Positions 46,801-55,914 of a stretch of DNA of 64,000 bases are shown in pieces. Under the pieces are notes generated by a model, which saw only the letters and a list, made by a program, of their open reading frames with translations, was not told the DNA's origin and searched no databases. The stretch's first letter is position 1, and every line of letters starts with the position of its first letter. Both the position numbers and the translations under genes were made by a program. Source of the stretch: Kribbella kalugense (GTDB taxonomy: Bacteria > Actinomycetota > Actinomycetes > Propionibacteriales > Kribbellaceae). The stretch is taken from the NCBI RefSeq assembly GCF_004365875.1, contig NZ_SODF01000002.1:1986971-2050970 (forward strand), in the 5' to 3' direction.

Positions 46801-46850
46801 CCATGGCTGATTCTCTCGGAGCGGTGCCTGCAAGGGAGGAGACCGAGTGA
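43824..46850 (+). CDS. dpdH: DpdH: large P-loop ATPase of the Dpd restriction module
   Basis: 1008 residues, GTG start overlapping dpdG. Walker A ILGKSGTGKSHLVRWLRANL (about 80-99), Walker B LELLVLIEDFSIFQGIQGG (about 305-320), then QKLCPMRVVMAVTTGYF. A CEQCPVNSRCHAAFG Cys cluster lies near 420. The rest is long and helical, like P-loop ATPases that load or gate nucleases. Position and size fit DpdH of the described Dpd clusters. 4-bp overlap with dpdI. Confidence 0.78.
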   Translation: MSWRGGILPATCWNSNEATDIIPVEAESTSAGVFLATHSTIPIMQRAQVGNATSGKVVDERALLKAVQDQPDDQPIIPILGKSGTGKSHLVRWLRANLEAKDSTRVIFVPKHRVSLRGILELILEHATGEKADELRAKVATAAEAAADEKTAQLKLRGALAVNIETRSARNKGSAEEIENRAYLASAQGLPALFGDEVFRGRLLTEKGPIARLVREKLNGKGTEDKEDAFGFSAEDLNLSVDDVKKAGAAAQQVTGALTSDLGFRELAATMINEQLGPSVSEVFGVGGDDLKQILTDVRAELNKQGLELLVLIEDFSIFQGIQGGLIDAITLISTVTQKLCPMRVVMAVTTGYFINQMPETVFTRTYRVFDLDLPDGAATGFSPAGFAARYLNAVRMGATALDAAHDRKDELTNACEQCPVNSRCHAAFGEADGFGLFPFNTASLERAIKSQSSNGSFVARDVLTRVVRPVLHRDQAEIDAGRFPSDGFATEFKSGADDQLVNIEDQVRLRTPGDTELSERRVRLVRFWGSGRGAENLDPTIHEAFGIPQIDGLEDFPSDDEQQEHIIAPEPVDDRPTEQAATVDPPLVKAVDRWRTTEELDQRDRNLLRNIVHNAVQSRLMFEDGLGGDSLWRGGKELAPTFEGNSVEFSQAKHAGTVLPIDRTNDDDVRALRALAWVNGLGSWGDVPDGERLQRLVEARMQVWTERVTHVLLPPVLAEDDPELVRLAHTLLAIAKSLGIGDAYKPDATSRIRALFAPPPVRPDPELRPHLASMQSYVASDTTSRLNRYQLQQRLLRRASYSQGVGKPLALDLAKLSRAVRDAHADVEWPSSIPELVVKSVGIITTRLDEIDVLRTEAMALVPDLSDLGGDIAQVSAELVTLVIERANDAALPEGINVAELQAAARVVKTGDQKVVETIRSELNNWSGLTADQRMKLVTGDWDGSARRVKVWLALAERAVDLLANSLGKSAACDAQHEYAHAQQKLFEDLTTMADSLGAVPAREETE

Positions 46851-47557
46851 GCCTGCGCAGCAGGATCCGGGATCTGCGTACTTCTGCAGACGTTGCCAAC
46901 AACGAACACCAGGTGCGGGTGCGAGCCGGACAGTTGTCTGAGCTCAGCGACCGACTCGCCGTCCCTGCGCAAGAGTTTCCGGCGCTGATGGTGGGGCTGA
47001 CCGAGGTGTCGCAGTTGAATGTTGAGATTCCGCCAAGCCTGGAACAGGAGGCTGGCCAAGTGGCTGACAGACTTCGCTCAATCGCTGCCGAACTCCCCGA
47101 GATGGCGATTGACGCGAACCTGGACTTCGCTAGGGCACAGGTCCGTAATGCGGGAAAGTTCGCAGCCGATGTGCGTGCCTTCGTCGCCGACAGTTGGCGC
47201 CGACATGTCACCCAAGCGCCGCCCCCGATCGACCGAGATCTTGTCGATGCATTGGCCGAAGGCGGTGTCGACGTCGAATCGATTCGGGCAACTCTGGAGC
47301 ACGCGCAGGGACAACTCCTGGCGATCACCAACCGCACCATCCCATTGAAGGGTGACGTCGAGAAATTTCGTGCCGCGTTCGAGTCAGTGCGCGCCTGCGG
47401 GGATCAGATCGGCAACGTCGTCGATCCGGACATTGCTGAGGGGATTGTCGGTGCTCAGGATGCGGCCGGCGTGCCGTTGGCCTGGTTCACCCCAGGGCGA
47501 GTTGAGGCTTTGTCCGAATTGGGGATCGTCGACCGGTTCCGGGTCCGGTTGCAATGA
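46847..47557 (+). CDS. dpdI: DpdI: coiled-coil Dpd-cluster protein
   Basis: 236 residues, GTG start overlapping the dpdH stop by 4 bp and ending in a 4-bp overlap with dpdJ. It is almost wholly helical with heptad-like stretches (LRSRIRDLRTSADVANNEHQ, QEAGQVADRLRSIAAELPEM, ATLEHAQGQLLAITNR), so probably a coiled-coil partner of the ATPase DpdH. No catalytic motif. Name by position in the cluster. Confidence 0.68.
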   Translation: MSLRSRIRDLRTSADVANNEHQVRVRAGQLSELSDRLAVPAQEFPALMVGLTEVSQLNVEIPPSLEQEAGQVADRLRSIAAELPEMAIDANLDFARAQVRNAGKFAADVRAFVADSWRRHVTQAPPPIDRDLVDALAEGGVDVESIRATLEHAQGQLLAITNRTIPLKGDVEKFRAAFESVRACGDQIGNVVDPDIAEGIVGAQDAAGVPLAWFTPGRVEALSELGIVDRFRVRLQ

Positions 47558-50500
47558 ATCCTACGCTGCTTACCCGCGTCCTCGATCGACTTGAGTCGCT
47601 CGAGGACCCACTCTTGTGCTGGGGCGTCGTCGACGGGGGCTTCAGCGACGACGAACTCCGCGAAGTGATCGAGCGGGAGTTGACGGAAAGCCGCGAGTGG
47701 GAACTGGACGCGGAGGCCGTCATCGAGGCGATGAAGGCACGAGCGCTCCTAATCTACGACCCGAACACGGCACCACCGCGATGGCGCACGCGCAACGGCG
47801 AGACGATCCGACTTGTTGCGCGGCTGCGACAGATCTTCCTGGACAAGTCCTGGCAGGACGGCACCAACCTGATCTCGGACTTCCGCTATGCGCGGCGCCC
47901 ACGCTTCTACCCTAAGCGTGATCAGCCGTGGGACACCTTGTTCGACGATCTCTCCGGCATTGCTGACGTCCAGCGCAGTGTCATCGACGTGATGACCCTG
48001 CGCGATGGGAAACATGATGACCTGAGTGGCTTCCAGGTCCGAGCCACCCGGCAGATCCTTACTGGCCTACAGTCGCAGGTGACCACCGCGACCGTCGTCG
48101 GGGCCGGTACGGGTAGCGGGAAGACGAACGCGTTCTATCTCCCAGCCTTCAGCTACCTCGCTGGGATCGAGGACTCCTCCGCCTGGACTAGGGCTCTCGC
48201 CGTCTATCCGCGGATCGAACTACTGAAGGACCAACTCGACACTGCCTTTGCGCATGCCCGTCGCCTCGACGGCCTCTGGCAGAGCCTGCACGGACGCCCG
48301 ATGTCCATCGGGGCCCTTTACGGGAGCACACCGGCCAATGCCGGCAACGCCAAGGCAGCGTACACGGGCTGGGGTAAACGATCCAACGGAATGGTCTCCC
48401 CGCAGTTGCGTTGTCCGGGTGACGGATACCAGCGTTGCGGTGGCGAGTTGATCTGGCCATTCGCGGACATCGACAGGGAGGTCGAGCGCCTCGTCTGCAA
48501 CACCTGTCGCCGCGAGTTCGACCAGAGTCAGGTGGTGCTGACCCGGAAGCGCATGCAGAACAACCCGCCGGACTTGCTCTTCGTCACCACCGAGATGCTC
48601 AACCGCGGACTGTCTGATCTGCAGCTCCGCCGTCCACTCGGCATCGATGTCGCTCAGGCTATGAAGCCACGCATGATGCTGCTGGACGAGATCCACACCT
48701 ACGACGGCACAACAGGTGCGCAAGCCGCCATGGTGCTCCGGCGCTGGCATCACAGCGTCCAGGCGCCGGTCACTTTCGTCGGCTTGTCCGCGACGCTCTC
48801 GAACCCAGTTCGCCATATGGCTGACCTCACCGGTGTGGCCGATGACCTCGTGACCAGTATCGCCCCGGAGCCAGAGGAGTTGGAGTACGAAGGCGCTGAG
48901 TACCTGCTAGCGCTTCGTAGTGACCCGACGAGTGGGGCATCGGTGTTGTCAACGACAATCCAGACCTCAATGCTGCTTCCGCGGACCCAGGACGTACCTG
49001 GGGCGCGCATCTCCCAAGGTATTTTCGGTACGAAAGCGTTCGTGTTTACTGACGACCTCGACGTCACCAACCGACTGTTTTACTACCTACTCGACGCCGA
49101 GGGGCAGCGCTACGTCGAGCGTAGGACCAAGTCTGTGAAGCCGCCGCTCGCCTCGAAGCGTGCGCTGGAACCAGGGGATGACGCGACTACGCAACGCCGA
49201 GCAGGCCAGGTTTGGGACTTGCCGGTCACAATCGGGCACAGGTTCAACCGGAAGGGCGACGGCCTCAACGTTAGTCGGACGACGTCGCAGGACTCTGGAG
49301 TCGAGATTGACAGCCAGTTGATCGTTGCCACCGCATCGCTGGAGGTTGGCTTCGACGACCCTGACGTCGGCGTCGTGATTCAGCATAAGGCCCCTCGCGG
49401 GGTGGCTCCGTTCCTGCAGCGAAAAGGCCGTGCCGGCCGAAAGCGAACCATGAGGCCGTACACCGCCGTCGTCCTATCCGATTACGGGCGGGACCGCGCG
49501 ACTTACGAGGCGTGGGATAGTCTCTTCGATCCGGTGCTGCCCGATCTCGTGTTGCCGATCCGCAACCGCGCTGTACTGCGCATGCAGGCAACAATCGCGA
49601 TGGTGGACTGGCTCACGGCCCAGTTACAGATGCAGGACGTCCCGCCTTCGACCAAGACCTGGGGTGCCCTCGCCAAGCAACCGGCGGCGAATTTCGCCAA
49701 ACCTGGTCGTGAGACGCAACTCAAGGCTGCCGCGATCCTGAATTCGGTGCTCCGTGACCCGGGTCGCCAACGTAGCTTACGGACGTGGGTCCAGAATGCT
49801 TTGCGGCTCTCCGACGCTGAGGTGAATGAGATCCTGTGGCACCCACCTCGGCCTCTGCTGCTCGCTGCGGTGCCCACCCTCAAGCGTCGTCTTCAGCACA
49901 ACTGGGCGGTTGCAAGCGCAGGTTCGCTCGACGAGTTCCGTGATCTGAGCGGCGACAACCCACTGCCGGACTTCTTTCCAATGAATCTCTTCAGCGAACT
50001 CTCACTTCCGGAGAGTTACGTGAGCGCCCCTCCGCAGTTGCAATGGGAGACCGACCGCGAACTGCACGCTATGGGCCTCGGCCAGATGCTGCGTGAGTAT
50101 GCTCCAGGACGAGTGTCCCGTCGGTTTGCTACGCGCAACCCCGAGCACCGGCATTGGATCCGGGTCCCGCTGGGTCAGAGCGATGTGAGCATCGAGTTGA
50201 GTGAGATTCTGCCGATCTATGGCATCGAGGGGCCGAGCACCATCGCGATCGACGGCGAGCCAGTGGTGACAACCGTTGTCCGTCCCGACCAGATCCTGGT
50301 TGAACACCCGCCGCCATTTGTCAAAGACTCATCTAACGCGACCATGCTCTGGGGCTCGCAACTTCTCGAGACCGGTCCCGGTCTGGTGGTTCGCGTTCCG
50401 ACTGCCGATCCGATCGGCCGCTTCATCTCCGAGATGCGCTTCTTTTTGCACGGCCAGAGCGCACACATCAACGTTCACCGGGCAGCGGTGGGTTCCGATG

Positions 50501-52050
50501 CTACGGTCGTATTGGAGAACGGAACCGAAGAACGGGTGCACGCTCGGTTCTCGCTTCACGGCGAGCCGGTCGCTCTCGGCTCGACCTATGACGTTGACGG
50601 TCTGCGCATTCGGGTGGACCTTCCCGGCCAGATCGAAACTCCAGCGGAGGTCCTGCCTGGCCTGCGCAGTGCGTGGTTCAAGCACGTGCTGATGACCGAT
50701 GCCGAACTGCTCGCGACGTTGAATACATTCCGGATCGACTGGTTGCATCAGTGTCTCGAGGCGATGCTGTTGACAACGGCTGTGCGGGACAAGTGCACGG
50801 TCGCTGAAGCCTATGCTTCGATACACGGATCGTTTGCGACTCGACTAAACGAGACCCTAGACGCGATGTTCCGAAGTTCCAGTGTTCTCGAGTCCGAATC
50901 TAAAGCCGTGACGAACATGGGCAAGCGCCTTAGGGACGCATTTGCCGACCCGTCGGTGGCCACACGACTCGACGTGCTTGCATCGCAGTTCTGGTCGCCA
51001 GAGCCTGAGCGCTTCAACGAGTGGCTACGTGAACGAACCATGTCCACCATGGGCCACGCCGCACTGGCCGCCGCGAGGCAGATCTGTCCCGAGCACGACC
51101 CCGAGGGCATCGTCGTCGACATTGAGCCGGGATTCGACGCAGAAGGAGTCCCGCGAACCGGAGAGATCTGGCTAACCGAATCCTCGGCCGGCGGAGGTGG
51201 TTTTATCGAGGCGCTGGCAGCGCGGGTGCGTCCGGATCCGCGCCGGTTCCTCCGCTTGGTCATGCGGGCAACCCAGCCCAGCATGTACGAGTTGGTCGAC
51301 ACGCACCTGCGGCGCGTGATCCGCTTGATCAACGACGACTCGACGTGGGGTCAACTTGTCAGCGAATTCCGTTCGGCCACCGACCAGGCCAGCCGGGTCA
51401 AGACCCTCAACGGGATTCGGGATGGGCTCCGCAAAGCGGGGATCTACGGCGCGGAACAGTCCGTGATCTCTTCGCTCTCAAACAGGGTGCTGCGCCCCGG
51501 GTCGAGCGCCGCCACGGACCACGCGCTCGGAGCGCTGATTCAGGAGTGGCGCGAGGAGGAAGAGCGGCTGGGCGTCGAGATCCCGCCGCGCACCTGGGCC
51601 TACCTGATGCGGGCGAGGGCCGACCTCGATCCCGGACTCGTACTTGTTGCGGGCGCCACCGAGCGCCAACGAATGGACGCGATCCAGAGTCTGCTCTGGC
51701 CGCGCGGCTGGCAGTTGCGCGCCGAGGAATTGCACGCCTGGAACCCGTTCGCGGAAAACCTCCCGGCAGCACCCGATCTTCTCCGCTCCATCACCGCCGC
51801 TGGCGAGCCGCCGATGGCATTGTCCAACGACATCGCCGTGACCCTACGCGCCGTCCTCGCCGAACGAGGATCCGCACAAATAATGGCCACCCCCGACCAG
51901 GCTGTAGCGTTGGCCAACCTGCTAGTCGACCTCAGCATCGAGCCTGTGGTGACGGAATACCTGAGCGTCCATCCACGGGTGGTTGAGATTGATCACCAGG
52001 CCAACGGCAACGTCGTCGTAGCTCTCGAACTTGCCGAGGTTTCAGCATGA
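47554..52050 (+). CDS. dpdJ: DpdJ: giant DEAD/DEAH-like helicase
   Basis: 1498 residues. Motif I VVGAGTGSGKTNAFYLPAF (about 182-200), zinc-ribbon-like insertion with CPGDGYQRCGG and CNTCRREF (about 288-325), DEIH in MMLLDEIHTYDGTTGAQAA (about 374), VGLSATLSNP, and motif V/VI LIVATASLEVGFDDPDVGVV and FLQRKGRAGRKRTM (about 590-632). The C-terminal half is long with SSAGGGGFIEAL, like Lhr/DrmA-type helicases. It is the helicase assigned as DpdJ, and overlaps dpdI and dpdK by 4 bp each. Confidence 0.82.
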   Translation: MNPTLLTRVLDRLESLEDPLLCWGVVDGGFSDDELREVIERELTESREWELDAEAVIEAMKARALLIYDPNTAPPRWRTRNGETIRLVARLRQIFLDKSWQDGTNLISDFRYARRPRFYPKRDQPWDTLFDDLSGIADVQRSVIDVMTLRDGKHDDLSGFQVRATRQILTGLQSQVTTATVVGAGTGSGKTNAFYLPAFSYLAGIEDSSAWTRALAVYPRIELLKDQLDTAFAHARRLDGLWQSLHGRPMSIGALYGSTPANAGNAKAAYTGWGKRSNGMVSPQLRCPGDGYQRCGGELIWPFADIDREVERLVCNTCRREFDQSQVVLTRKRMQNNPPDLLFVTTEMLNRGLSDLQLRRPLGIDVAQAMKPRMMLLDEIHTYDGTTGAQAAMVLRRWHHSVQAPVTFVGLSATLSNPVRHMADLTGVADDLVTSIAPEPEELEYEGAEYLLALRSDPTSGASVLSTTIQTSMLLPRTQDVPGARISQGIFGTKAFVFTDDLDVTNRLFYYLLDAEGQRYVERRTKSVKPPLASKRALEPGDDATTQRRAGQVWDLPVTIGHRFNRKGDGLNVSRTTSQDSGVEIDSQLIVATASLEVGFDDPDVGVVIQHKAPRGVAPFLQRKGRAGRKRTMRPYTAVVLSDYGRDRATYEAWDSLFDPVLPDLVLPIRNRAVLRMQATIAMVDWLTAQLQMQDVPPSTKTWGALAKQPAANFAKPGRETQLKAAAILNSVLRDPGRQRSLRTWVQNALRLSDAEVNEILWHPPRPLLLAAVPTLKRRLQHNWAVASAGSLDEFRDLSGDNPLPDFFPMNLFSELSLPESYVSAPPQLQWETDRELHAMGLGQMLREYAPGRVSRRFATRNPEHRHWIRVPLGQSDVSIELSEILPIYGIEGPSTIAIDGEPVVTTVVRPDQILVEHPPPFVKDSSNATMLWGSQLLETGPGLVVRVPTADPIGRFISEMRFFLHGQSAHINVHRAAVGSDATVVLENGTEERVHARFSLHGEPVALGSTYDVDGLRIRVDLPGQIETPAEVLPGLRSAWFKHVLMTDAELLATLNTFRIDWLHQCLEAMLLTTAVRDKCTVAEAYASIHGSFATRLNETLDAMFRSSSVLESESKAVTNMGKRLRDAFADPSVATRLDVLASQFWSPEPERFNEWLRERTMSTMGHAALAAARQICPEHDPEGIVVDIEPGFDAEGVPRTGEIWLTESSAGGGGFIEALAARVRPDPRRFLRLVMRATQPSMYELVDTHLRRVIRLINDDSTWGQLVSEFRSATDQASRVKTLNGIRDGLRKAGIYGAEQSVISSLSNRVLRPGSSAATDHALGALIQEWREEEERLGVEIPPRTWAYLMRARADLDPGLVLVAGATERQRMDAIQSLLWPRGWQLRAEELHAWNPFAENLPAAPDLLRSITAAGEPPMALSNDIAVTLRAVLAERGSAQIMATPDQAVALANLLVDLSIEPVVTEYLSVHPRVVEIDHQANGNVVVALELAEVSA

Positions 52051-52556
52051 GGCGCATCACGACGACCGGCCTCGGGCACACTCGAGTCCTTAACGACTTG
52101 CTACAGAATCTCTTCATCACCGAACTGCTAGTGCCCTCCGGTCAACTGTGGGTGCTTTCCCCGTGGATCTCCGACATCGACGTCATCGATAACACGGCCG
52201 GACAGTTCAAGACGGTTCTACCGGGGTTGCCGGCTCGGCACATTCGGTTCACGGAGGTGCTCGTCGAACTAGCCAGGCGGGGTTCCGACGTACGGGTCGT
52301 GACTCGTGACGCTGAGAGCAACACGGCGGTGTGGCAGCGACTCGAGGATCGCAGCGGGCTGAGCGCAAGGCCGGTCGTCAAGATCAGGCCTAACCTGCAC
52401 GACAAGGGAATCGTTGGTGATCGCTTCCACATCCAGGGATCGATGAACTTCACTTTCCACGGTCAGGCCGTGAACGACGAGGGTGTCACGTTGACCTCCG
52501 ACCCCCACGAGATCGCTAGCGCGCGGATCGCTTACAACGCGAAGTATCAGGTGTGA
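52047..52556 (+). CDS. dpdK: DpdK: phospholipase-D-like nuclease
   Basis: 169 residues. The single PLD motif is clear: NLHDKGIVGDRFHIQGSMNF (about 116-135, the HxK...GSxN pattern, with His-Asp-Lys). A preceding RRGSDVRVVTRD is the usual strand before it. One-motif PLD nucleases act as dimers; this is the likely DNA-cutting subunit of the restriction branch. ATG start and GTG of the next gene overlap by 4 bp on either side. Confidence 0.82.
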   Translation: MRRITTTGLGHTRVLNDLLQNLFITELLVPSGQLWVLSPWISDIDVIDNTAGQFKTVLPGLPARHIRFTEVLVELARRGSDVRVVTRDAESNTAVWQRLEDRSGLSARPVVKIRPNLHDKGIVGDRFHIQGSMNFTFHGQAVNDEGVTLTSDPHEIASARIAYNAKYQV

Positions 52557-54724
52557 TCGACGTGGTGACCGACGACTTCTTCGAGGCGGGCAACCTCATC
52601 AATCCGGTTGAACTGCCGCCTGAGCACGAATCCTCGATCGAGAAGTGGCTTGATGCGATCAAGCACGGCCAAGTCGGTTTCCTGCCGCGTAAGACGCCTC
52701 AGGGCCTGTACTGGTATGCCTTCGCGCCGACGATTCGCGAGAAGAAGGAATTGCTCGTCCTACTCGACGCCTGGGTCGGGCCGACGTTCAGCGATCTTCC
52801 GCGAAGTCGCGGACGGTTGTATCCCGCAGATCCGTTTGATGCCTTGTTGCTAGCGAGGCAGGTCCCCCCGTTGCGCTTCGAGGTGCTGCCTCGCGGAGAC
52901 AGGCAATCAAGAGACCAGATCCGTAACGCTCTCTTGGTGCTATCGCGGCTCGTTTGGAACCGGCCGAGGTCGGAGTTCGACGCTCCGCGTACGACGGTCG
53001 AGGTGCTCGACGACCTCGGACATGCGATCGCGGCACAGGATCGTCCGATCGCGCTCCGATGCCTGCACGAACTGGAAGCGACTGCAGATCTCGATCAGAC
53101 GAACCTGGCCTTCATGAGGTTTCGGGTGTACGAGGGCCTGGAAGACCGGCCCGCGATCTTCGCCGATCAGGATCTCGAGCACGTGCTGCTACTGCGCCGT
53201 CCAATCGGCATCACCCGAATTCTTCAGCGTGCGGTGTACGCCCGGTATCTGGAGAAAGTCGACCTAGATGGCAGCGCCGCTAATCTCCTTGAAGCCGCCG
53301 AGGCGATCCCACCATCCCTTCGAGTGCTCGCCACAGGCGCCATTAACCGCACGAGGCCGACCGTTGTTGTTGAGTTTCTCCTTGGTCTGTTGACCCAAGC
53401 GACATCGGCGACGCTCGACCGTCTAATCCAGGAAGCCGCGTTGCTCGCGTCCCCGCTAGACGCTCGTCTCCGGTCGTTGCTTCCGCCGACCTCCTCACAA
53501 CCTGAATTCCTGCCAGATCCTGAGCAGGAACTGCCCTCGGCGACGACACGCGTTCACGCCCTCGTCAACGCCGGCGAATTCTCCGCTGCGATCGAGGAGT
53601 CACTCGCCGCTGAGTCGGACGTCGAACTGGCTGGTTTGATGCTCGCCTGCGCACGAGAACTGGAAGAGCCGCACCTCGCACTTAGAGTCGCGGAGCATCT
53701 GTCGGTTTCTGGCCTTCATGACACATTGGCTCAAGACGGCGCCTTGGTTCGCAGCGATCTGGCTTGGCTAGATGAGTTCGTCAGCCAACAGCGAACCCTT
53801 GGATGGCTAGCTTGGCTGACGGCTGTGGAGGCAGACCAGGCGTTGAAGATCACCGAGGCCGATCTGAACTCAACGGCAGATTGGGACCTGCTGGACCGCT
53901 CCACGGTTGCTCAGCGCCTCGCCGAGATGTCGGACGAGGCGCTCGCACGCTTCGGCGAGCACGGCGGCGCGTTCATGGCTGCACATCGGGCGTTGTTCGC
54001 GCAGGCCGACGGAGCCGATTTGTGTGAGCGTGTCCTTGCAGGCCTCGCTTTTAGCGAGAAGAGTTCGGCCGGTGTTCGAGTCCAGACTCTGACGCTCCTG
54101 GAGTACTTGGCCGCTGCCGCTCCCACCGTAGAAATACTCACCTCCGCGCTGGAGTGGACCGGCATGGTCGTTGAAGCCTCAGTCTCCGCGGTCACCGCCA
54201 GTTGGGTTGTCGATGTCCTCCAAACGGCGACGAGCAGTCCGCAAGCTCTCGCTTTGGACGCCAAACACCAGTTCTTCTTCCGGGCGCTTGAACAACTCCG
54301 ACCGGTCAAGTCTGCGCTCGACCTCGCGGACCTCGAAGGACTGCGGCTCGTAGCCGACGAGTTGGCGACGTCTCTCCCTGCCGACTTCGAACTCGAGGAA
54401 TCCGAGCCCGACTTGGCCGCGCAGTACCGGCACCTGGAGAACATGATGGTCGTGTTGTACTCACTGACCGAATCGGCGATCACGCGAGCCGCTCAGCTCT
54501 TGCGTCGGCTGGTCCCTGGTATCGACGTGCGGACGACCTCCGAGCATGATGGCAGCCAACAACTTGCATCGTGGAGTAGTAATGCAGACGTCTTCGTCAT
54601 GGTTGCCGCCTCAGCGAAGCATGCAGCCACGGACTTCATCAAGGAGCATAGAGGTAGCAGACCTTTGATCCAGGTCAACTCACGAGGCTCCTCGTCGATC
54701 CTACGTGCGCTCGCCGAAGGTTAG
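52553..54724 (+). CDS. dpdD: DpdD: large Dpd-cluster protein
   Basis: 723 residues, GTG start overlapping dpdK by 4 bp. Mostly helical with repeated Ala/Leu/Glu-rich blocks (RCLHELEATADLDQTNLAFM, LAGLMLACARELEEPHLALR), no enzyme motif I can name. The last ~110 residues (ADVFVMVAASAKHAATDFIK, RPLIQVNSRGSSSILRALAEG) resemble a small alpha/beta sensor domain. Assigned as DpdD by context. Last gene of the plus-strand operon; converges with folE2, overlapping it by 4 bp. Confidence 0.7.
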   Translation: MIDVVTDDFFEAGNLINPVELPPEHESSIEKWLDAIKHGQVGFLPRKTPQGLYWYAFAPTIREKKELLVLLDAWVGPTFSDLPRSRGRLYPADPFDALLLARQVPPLRFEVLPRGDRQSRDQIRNALLVLSRLVWNRPRSEFDAPRTTVEVLDDLGHAIAAQDRPIALRCLHELEATADLDQTNLAFMRFRVYEGLEDRPAIFADQDLEHVLLLRRPIGITRILQRAVYARYLEKVDLDGSAANLLEAAEAIPPSLRVLATGAINRTRPTVVVEFLLGLLTQATSATLDRLIQEAALLASPLDARLRSLLPPTSSQPEFLPDPEQELPSATTRVHALVNAGEFSAAIEESLAAESDVELAGLMLACARELEEPHLALRVAEHLSVSGLHDTLAQDGALVRSDLAWLDEFVSQQRTLGWLAWLTAVEADQALKITEADLNSTADWDLLDRSTVAQRLAEMSDEALARFGEHGGAFMAAHRALFAQADGADLCERVLAGLAFSEKSSAGVRVQTLTLLEYLAAAAPTVEILTSALEWTGMVVEASVSAVTASWVVDVLQTATSSPQALALDAKHQFFFRALEQLRPVKSALDLADLEGLRLVADELATSLPADFELEESEPDLAAQYRHLENMMVVLYSLTESAITRAAQLLRRLVPGIDVRTTSEHDGSQQLASWSSNADVFVMVAASAKHAATDFIKEHRGSRPLIQVNSRGSSSILRALAEG

Positions 54725-55542
54725 CCGGGTCCAGATGGGGCCACCAACGCGCTGCCAAGTCCTCGGACTGGCCATGTAACGCCTGCCCTGGCATCGTGAC
54801 TATGGATGCTCTCGAAGTTTCTAACGGAAACCCGGTGAGCGACCCCGATCTCACGGCACGCTGCTGAGAGATCACGCGCCATATCTTCGACGAACGCGGG
54901 ATTGTCGTGAGCGCGCATAGTAACCGCGCGCTCGTCGATTCTCTTGATGATCGGGAAGACAGGAGTTGATCCAACTGCGCGGATCATCTCGAAGAGGCGT
55001 CTAACAGGGACGGGATACACATCGTCTGACGACCCCAATACCGTGAGCCCCACTCGGCTTCGCTGATTGTGGGCTCCGTAGTCGCTGATGGCTTTGCTGC
55101 ATGGACAGAGACTTGTTACGTCGGTGCGGACCGTCGTCTCCACGAGTACATCGCCTTCATTGAACTTGGCGGACAACGAGACATCGCTGGCCTGCCATGA
55201 GGCGATGGCGGACTCGGGTGCAACTACCTCGAAGGCTATGGGTAGGGAGAGGTCGAACTGCGCACTATCGACGTCTAGCCGACTGGCCGCCGCCTTAAGT
55301 GCCGTGGGCAACTCTCGGGGGTCGAGTTGCCTGAGATACTCATGTACGAGTTCGAGCATCCGGCTCATGTGCGTGCCGCGGCGATCAGCGGGCAGACGAA
55401 CCGAGACGTCAATCGATGCGATCCCGTCCTGCACCGTGCTTCCGTCAGCGAAGTGGACGGGATAGCGCACTCCGGCGACTCCGACCTCGTCGAGTTCGAT
55501 GCCGCGGCGATCTGGCTCGTCTTGAATGTCTGGTAGCTGCAT
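54721..55542 (-). CDS. folE2: GTP cyclohydrolase FolE2 (type IB)
   Basis: 273 residues. The diagnostic motif TSLCPCSKAISDYGAHNQRS (about 143-162) is present with the active-site Cys, and FESIHSHDA gives the late Glu-His region. FolE2 converts GTP to dihydroneopterin triphosphate, the first step to preQ0. It lies last in the minus-strand operon queC-queE-queD-folE2, three bases after queD. Type IB enzymes do not need zinc. Confidence 0.92.
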   Translation of the reverse strand: MQLPDIQDEPDRRGIELDEVGVAGVRYPVHFADGSTVQDGIASIDVSVRLPADRRGTHMSRMLELVHEYLRQLDPRELPTALKAAASRLDVDSAQFDLSLPIAFEVVAPESAIASWQASDVSLSAKFNEGDVLVETTVRTDVTSLCPCSKAISDYGAHNQRSRVGLTVLGSSDDVYPVPVRRLFEMIRAVGSTPVFPIIKRIDERAVTMRAHDNPAFVEDMARDLSAACREIGVAHRVSVRNFESIHSHDARAGVTWPVRGLGSALVAPSGPG

Positions 55543-55545
55543 GGC

Positions 55546-55914
55546 TCAGGCTCCCCGGTACACGCATCCAGAGGTGCAGGTCTCACGGACCCGGATCTCG
55601 CTGAGGTTCGGCAACTCGGTCACGAGGCGGTCCCAGATCCACTTGGCGAGTACTTCGCTGGTCGGATTCTTCAGTCCCTCGACCTCGTTGAGGAAGTTAT
55701 GGTCGAGTTGGGCTTCCAGCGGCTTGAAAGCCGCCTTGAGATCCCCGAAGTCCTGCACCCAGCCGGTATCGTCACCGACCGATCCGACGAGGTGCACCTC
55801 GACCCGGTAGGAGTGGCCGTGCAGCCGTCCGCACTTGTGACCCGTCGGCACATTCGGTAGCAGGTGTGCGGCCTCGAAGGTGAACTCGCGATAGATCTCA
55901 GCTGTGTAGGTCAC
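55546..55914 (-). CDS. queD: 6-carboxytetrahydropterin synthase QueD
   Basis: 122 residues. The family signature is visible: FTFEAAHLLPNVPTGHKCGR with the catalytic Cys, followed by LHGHSYRVEVHL; the three His of the zinc site are in AAH and HGH. DHNFLNEV and PTSEVLAKWIWDRL are typical. It makes 6-carboxy-5,6,7,8-tetrahydropterin. GTG start overlapping the queE stop by 4 bp. Confidence 0.93.
   Translation of the reverse strand: MTYTAEIYREFTFEAAHLLPNVPTGHKCGRLHGHSYRVEVHLVGSVGDDTGWVQDFGDLKAAFKPLEAQLDHNFLNEVEGLKNPTSEVLAKWIWDRLVTELPNLSEIRVRETCTSGCVYRGA

Noticed and set aside
52047..52556. DpdK as part of a DISARM or other PLD-nuclease system
   Set aside because: Helicase and PLD are compatible with DISARM, but dpdA, dpdB, dpdC and the preQ0 genes in the same block make Dpd the better reading, and no DISARM methylase is present.
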